A DNA stretch of 8,526 bases from an uncultured bacterium. Its GTDB lineage: Bacteria; Actinomycetota; Coriobacteriia; Coriobacteriales; Eggerthellaceae. The DNA lies in NCBI GenBank assembly GCA_937890835.1, contig CALADF010000052.1, forward strand, positions 1-8,526. Direction: 5' to 3'. Every line of letters begins with the position of its first letter. Position 1 is the stretch's first letter. A program made the position numbers and the translations under genes. Below are positions 5,076-8,526 of this stretch, piece by piece. The notes beneath the pieces were generated by a model, which had not been told where the DNA came from, made no database searches, and saw nothing but the letters and a program-made list of their open reading frames with translations.

Positions 5076-7037
5076 ATGGTAGATGCATCCCCCGATACGA
5101 ATTCCCCCGAAGGCCCGCGTCGCGCGCAGCCTCCGAAGGAGGACGTCGCCGTCGGGGCTGCTGCTCCCGTTGCGTCCGCTCCCTCCGCGTCTCCCGCATC
5201 CACCACGCCCGATGCTCGTCGCGTGCGTCATCGTAGGTCGGCCCCGTCCGGCGTACCCGCATCCTCTGCCGCCCCCTCCCGGCCCGGTGCTTCGCGCCGA
5301 GCCGGGGATCACGAGCGCGCGGCGGTGGGCAAAGGCGGACGCGGGTCGATTGCCGCAGACTCTGCGCGGGGCGCCGCCGCCGACGCTCAACGCCCGGAGG
5401 AGCAGGCGCGCTCCGGCGTCACCGGCCGGTTGGAGGCGCTTCGCGGCAAGGGCGTGCGCGCGGCGTTGGGCATCGGCGGGAGCCGTCCGCCCAAGCCTCC
5501 CCGCAAGAACAAGAGCAATCCCATCGCGCGCCTGGTCAACCGCTGGTTCGACCGCGTCATGGGCGCGGTGAAAGACGGCGGCCTCTCCAATCAGGAAGAG
5601 GAGTACGCCGCCCATAAGACCACGCGCGACTTCGTGTGGAACTCCGTCGGCGTAGGCGCGTGGGGGCTGGTGTTCCCCGCCCTCACCATGGTGTCGACCC
5701 AATTGGTCGGCGTCGAGGAGGCGGGCATGGTGTCCATGGCGTTCGTCGTGGGCACGCTGCTCATGTTCATCGCCAACTTCGGCGTGCGCACCTACCAGGT
5801 CTCCGACACCCGCGAAGCGCATTCGTTCAACGATTACCAGATCAACCGTTGGATCACCTGCGCCGCCATGATCGTCATCGGCATAGGCTATTGCATGGTG
5901 CGTGGCTACGGCGCCGAGATGTTCTCCATCTCGATGGGCGTGTTCGTCTACAAGATGATCGACGGCTTGGCGGACGTTTACGAGGGGCGCCTGCAGCAGA
6001 TGGACAAGCTCTATCTCGGCGGCATATCGCAGGCCATTCGCTCGATCGCGGCGTTGGCGGTGTTCACGATCGCGCTGGCCATAACACGCGACGCCGCCAT
6101 CGCGGGCTACGCCATGGCGGCCGCCGCAGCCGTGACGTTCGTCGTGGTGACTTACCCGCTGACGCTGCTCGAGACGCCCCGGTCCGCGCGCGCCTCTCTC
6201 TCGAGCATCGGCGTTCTGTTCAAGAACACGGCGCCGCTGTTCGTCGCGCTGTTCATGTTCAACCTCATCGAGAACATGCCGAAGTTCGTCATGGAGGGCA
6301 TGCTCCCGTATGACAACCAGCTTTACTTCAACGCGCTGTACTTCCCCGCGCAGGGCATTCTCATCACGGCGCAGCTGGTGTACAAGCCGCTCATCGTCCG
6401 CATGGCGGGCGTATGGCAGGATCCCTCGAAACGTCGCAAATTCGATCTCATCTTGGTGGGCATGATGCTTCTCGTGGTGGCCATCACGGCGGTGAACGTC
6501 GTGGTCATGGCGTGGATCGGCATCCCGATCATGGGCTTTCTGTACGGTATCGACTTCGAGCAGTTCCGCGGGCTGCTCTACACCATGTTGGTCGCCGGCG
6601 GCGTCACGGCGGCGATCGACTTCCTCTACCAGGTCGTCACGGTCATGCGCCGGCAGAAGGACGTGACCACCCTGTACGTGGTGACCTTCGGCTTCTCGTT
6701 GTTCATCCCGCTTCTGCTGGTTTCGTTCACGGGTCTGCCGGGCGCCATCCTGAGCTACCTCATCGTCATGTCCATCCTGTTCGTGCTCTTGGTGTGGGAG
6801 TATCTGCGCATCCGCCGCGACCTCTCATCGGGTAGACGGGCGTCCGCCGGCTACGGAAGGCACGTCGCGCCCCGTGATGCGGTGGAGACGGCGCCGATGG
6901 CCGACTATCCCGAGAGCGACTTCGAGCTTGCCCCGCAGGATCCCGAGCCTGCGCGTCCGCGCCCGAGCGAGGTTCGGGCCGAGCGGCTTCGTCGTGAAGA
7001 AGTGATGAACCGGAGGGTGACGAATCGTCGCCCGTGA
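5076..7037 (+). CDS. Polysaccharide flippase-like membrane protein (MATE/Wzx fold) with long disordered N-terminus
   Basis: Encodes 653 residues from ATG 5076, with GAAGGG (5058-5063) 12 bases upstream; an in-frame TTG at 5049 has no good ribosome site. Residues 1 to about 175 are Ala/Pro/Ser/Arg-rich and probably disordered. About 12 membrane helices follow (roughly 187-576), then a charged tail (577-653) rich in Arg, Glu and Pro. Typical oligosaccharide flippases have the membrane core alone, about 400-480 residues. Stretches such as NMPKFVMEGMLPYDNQLYFN (about 400-419), FPAQGILITAQLVYKPL, and AGGVTAAIDFLYQVVTVMRR resemble polysaccharide biosynthesis/export proteins of gut bacteria. The likely role is moving a lipid-linked glycan across the membrane; the substrate is unknown. 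No glycosyltransferase genes flank it, which is unusual for a Wzx. The zinc-ribbon gene begins 92 bases downstream on the same strand. Confidence 0.82.
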   Translation: MVDASPDTNSPEGPRRAQPPKEDVAVGAAAPVASAPSASPASTTPDARRVRHRRSAPSGVPASSAAPSRPGASRRAGDHERAAVGKGGRGSIAADSARGAAADAQRPEEQARSGVTGRLEALRGKGVRAALGIGGSRPPKPPRKNKSNPIARLVNRWFDRVMGAVKDGGLSNQEEEYAAHKTTRDFVWNSVGVGAWGLVFPALTMVSTQLVGVEEAGMVSMAFVVGTLLMFIANFGVRTYQVSDTREAHSFNDYQINRWITCAAMIVIGIGYCMVRGYGAEMFSISMGVFVYKMIDGLADVYEGRLQQMDKLYLGGISQAIRSIAALAVFTIALAITRDAAIAGYAMAAAAAVTFVVVTYPLTLLETPRSARASLSSIGVLFKNTAPLFVALFMFNLIENMPKFVMEGMLPYDNQLYFNALYFPAQGILITAQLVYKPLIVRMAGVWQDPSKRRKFDLILVGMMLLVVAITAVNVVVMAWIGIPIMGFLYGIDFEQFRGLLYTMLVAGGVTAAIDFLYQVVTVMRRQKDVTTLYVVTFGFSLFIPLLLVSFTGLPGAILSYLIVMSILFVLLVWEYLRIRRDLSSGRRASAGYGRHVAPRDAVETAPMADYPESDFELAPQDPEPARPRPSEVRAERLRREEVMNRRVTNRRP

Positions 7038-7060
7038 TGCGGTCGATGCGTTCGGGCGGG

Positions 7061-7066
7061 TAGAAT
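7061..7066 (+). promoter_or_regulatory. Candidate -10 of the zinc-ribbon gene
   Basis: TAGAAT (five of six to the -10 consensus) lies in the 92-base gap, about 64 bases before the start codon. No clear -35 is seen at the right distance. Co-transcription with the flippase-like gene is equally possible. Confidence 0.3.
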
Positions 7067-7129
7067 GTGCGCTATGAGATGACCGGTTGAACGTGTCGAG
7101 CTTTTCGATATTGCGAAGGAGTGTTTGAT

Positions 7130-8395
7130 ATGAAGTGCGCTTCCTGCGGAAACGTCGCTCCTGAGGGCGCGTCGTATTGCCCTGAATGCGGTGTGGCTCT
7201 TGCCGTCGAGCCTGCGGCGTCCGAGGCTGCAGCGGCTCCCGTGCCGACGGCTGAGCCTGCGGCGACCGAGGCTCCCGTGCCGCAGGCCGAGCTCGCCTCG
7301 GCGCCGCAGCCTGTTGAGGCTCCCGCGGCTGCCGCCTCGGCGCCCGAGCCCACTGCGGCCCCCGTTCCGGCGCCCGAGCCCGCGGCGGCCCCCGTGAACC
7401 CGTACGCGCAACCTGCGCAGCCGTCGAGTCGGGCTGCCTCGACGAACCAGACGAACCAGAACCCCTACGCGCAGCCGACGCAGAGCGCGACGTCGACGAA
7501 CGCCTGGGCGGCCTCGCAGCAGGCTGCGAACCCCTATGCTCAACCGCAGCAGCCCTACGGCCGGTCGCAAGGCGCTCCTGTCGGCGGCAACCCCGGCGCG
7601 GCTTGCGGTCAGGTGTATTACACCGAAGGCTGCATCTCGGCCGCGCTCGCCGACATTCGCGGCTCGAAGAACTGGTTCGGCAGCGCGCTCGTTCTCGGCC
7701 TCATCAACTGCGTGCCCGTTCTGAACTTCTTCTCCCAGGGCTACCTTCTTAACTGGTCGCGCGAGGTTCCCTTCGGCGGCAAGACGCAGATGCCCAAGAA
7801 GTACTTCAGCGGGAAGAACTTCGAAATCGGCTTCTACTTCTTCTTGATCTCCCTCGTGTTCGCCTTGGTCGTGGGCATTGCGTCGGCGGTTATCGGTTGG
7901 ATTCCGCTGATCGGCTGGTTCGCCGCGCTGGCGCTGTCGTTCGGCGCATCCATGTTCGTGCAGGCGTGCTCGATGCGCATGGCCATGATGCAGCAGCTCG
8001 GCGACGGGTTCAGCATCGGCAAGGTGTGGCAGATGATCAAGCGCAACTGGACCGGGCTTTTCTGCGCTGCCGTGGTGCCTGGCATCGTCGCCGGCCTCGT
8101 CATCTCGGTGATCGCGCTCATCGCCATGTTCCTCGGATTGGGCGCGGTCGTTCCCGTGGCCATGATGGACCCGTACTCGTACGGCAGCAGCGCCGCCGCC
8201 GGCATGTTCGGCGCGCTGGGTGTCGTGGGTGTTTTTGCTATGCTGGCGATCATGGTGCTTTGCCTGGTCGTCGAGTTCTTCGCGAGCTTGGTCACGATTC
8301 GCGCGGTGGCTCATTGGGTCGGGCGTTACGCCCCCGAGTGGGCGTCCGAGGCAACGTATCGCGCGACCGGTTACGGCGCGGCGCCCCGCTCTTAA
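7130..8395 (+). CDS. Zinc-ribbon, Pro/Ala linker and DUF4013-type membrane protein
   Basis: Encodes 421 residues from ATG 7130, chosen because AAGGAG (7116-7121) lies 8 bases upstream; the in-frame GTG at 7121 overlaps that site. Residues 3-20 form a zinc ribbon: Cys3-x2-Cys6 and Cys17-x2-Cys20, ten residues apart. Residues 25 to about 155 form a low-complexity linker, first Ala/Pro/Glu-rich, then Gln/Asn/Ser-rich with three NPYAQP repeats starting near 90, 111 and 134. From about 165 the protein is membrane-embedded: LVLGLINCVPVLNFFSQGYL, then a NWSREVPFGG...MPKKYF loop, then three to four more hydrophobic segments up to about 392. The GYLL-loop-LP/MP arrangement is typical of DUF4013 proteins. 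Their function is not established; zinc-ribbon plus membrane architecture suggests an envelope or scaffold role. The C-terminus is short and soluble. Confidence 0.88.
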   Translation: MKCASCGNVAPEGASYCPECGVALAVEPAASEAAAAPVPTAEPAATEAPVPQAELASAPQPVEAPAAAASAPEPTAAPVPAPEPAAAPVNPYAQPAQPSSRAASTNQTNQNPYAQPTQSATSTNAWAASQQAANPYAQPQQPYGRSQGAPVGGNPGAACGQVYYTEGCISAALADIRGSKNWFGSALVLGLINCVPVLNFFSQGYLLNWSREVPFGGKTQMPKKYFSGKNFEIGFYFFLISLVFALVVGIASAVIGWIPLIGWFAALALSFGASMFVQACSMRMAMMQQLGDGFSIGKVWQMIKRNWTGLFCAAVVPGIVAGLVISVIALIAMFLGLGAVVPVAMMDPYSYGSSAAAGMFGALGVVGVFAMLAIMVLCLVVEFFASLVTIRAVAHWVGRYAPEWASEATYRATGYGAAPRS

Positions 8396-8526
8396 GCCGA
8401 TCTCCTCGGGGCGCTTGGCGCGACGTCCGGCGATGCTGAATCCGTCGTGCTCGCCGATCCTGCCGCAGCCGCAGCTGCAGGGGGGTCGGCGGTGGCTATC
8501 GTGCGCGGGTTGCGCTGCTCGGGTCG
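8392..8526 (-). other. Open frame, possible C-terminus of a convergent gene
   Basis: On the minus strand a frame is open from the window edge for 44 codons and ends in a TAA that overlaps the stop of the zinc-ribbon gene in the palindrome TTAA. The product would be Ala/Pro/Ser/Thr-rich, like other tails in this window. A plus-strand frame is also open here, and codon bias does not separate the two, so this is only a possibility. No terminator with a T-run is seen after the zinc-ribbon gene. Confidence 0.22.

Noticed and set aside
6905..8314. 469-codon minus-strand frame opposite the zinc-ribbon gene
   Set aside because: Low-complexity Arg/His/Gly composition. The plus-strand gene has a zinc ribbon, membrane segments and a clear Shine-Dalgarno.

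Overview
This window looks like chromosomal DNA from a high-GC Gram-positive bacterium. A gut actinobacterium of the Coriobacteriia (Eggerthellaceae-like) is the best guess. It rests on GC-rich codons, a GTG start with a full Shine-Dalgarno, and several envelope proteins with long Ala/Pro-rich tails; no marker gene fixes the lineage. Six protein-coding genes are well supported.

Left part (1 to about 2040): a type II toxin-antitoxin pair of the HipBA family on the minus strand. The antitoxin gene hipB (start 1794) overlaps the kinase toxin gene hipA by 4 bases (ATGA). Upstream lies a compact control region: a sigma70-type promoter (TTGACT, 17 bp, TAGCAT) with three copies of an inverted repeat, TTCGCAA-N4-TTGCGAA, exactly 26 bp apart. 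One copy lies upstream of the -35, one fills the spacer and one lies at the likely transcription start. Just beyond is a decayed second copy of the hipB DNA-binding region, with a nonsense codon and a frame change. The block is less GC-rich than the rest, which fits a mobile module.

Middle part (about 2040 to 4691): a major facilitator superfamily transporter on the plus strand, behind an extended -10 promoter and a strong 13-bp leader hairpin. It converges on a minus-strand gene for a single-pass membrane-anchored extracytoplasmic protein with apparent internal duplication and a possible C-terminal OB-like domain.

Right part (4692 to 8526): a 384-base divergent intergenic region, then two plus-strand genes. 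The first encodes a polysaccharide flippase-like (MATE/Wzx fold) membrane protein with an unusually long disordered N-terminus. The second encodes a zinc-ribbon protein with a Pro/Ala linker, NPYAQP repeats and a DUF4013-type membrane domain. Apart from hipBA, the genes are mostly membrane or envelope functions and do not form an obvious single pathway. I found no CRISPR array, tRNA, rRNA, insertion sequence or phage gene. The most notable material is the hipBA control region and the hipB relic next to it; no clearly new multi-gene system is visible.
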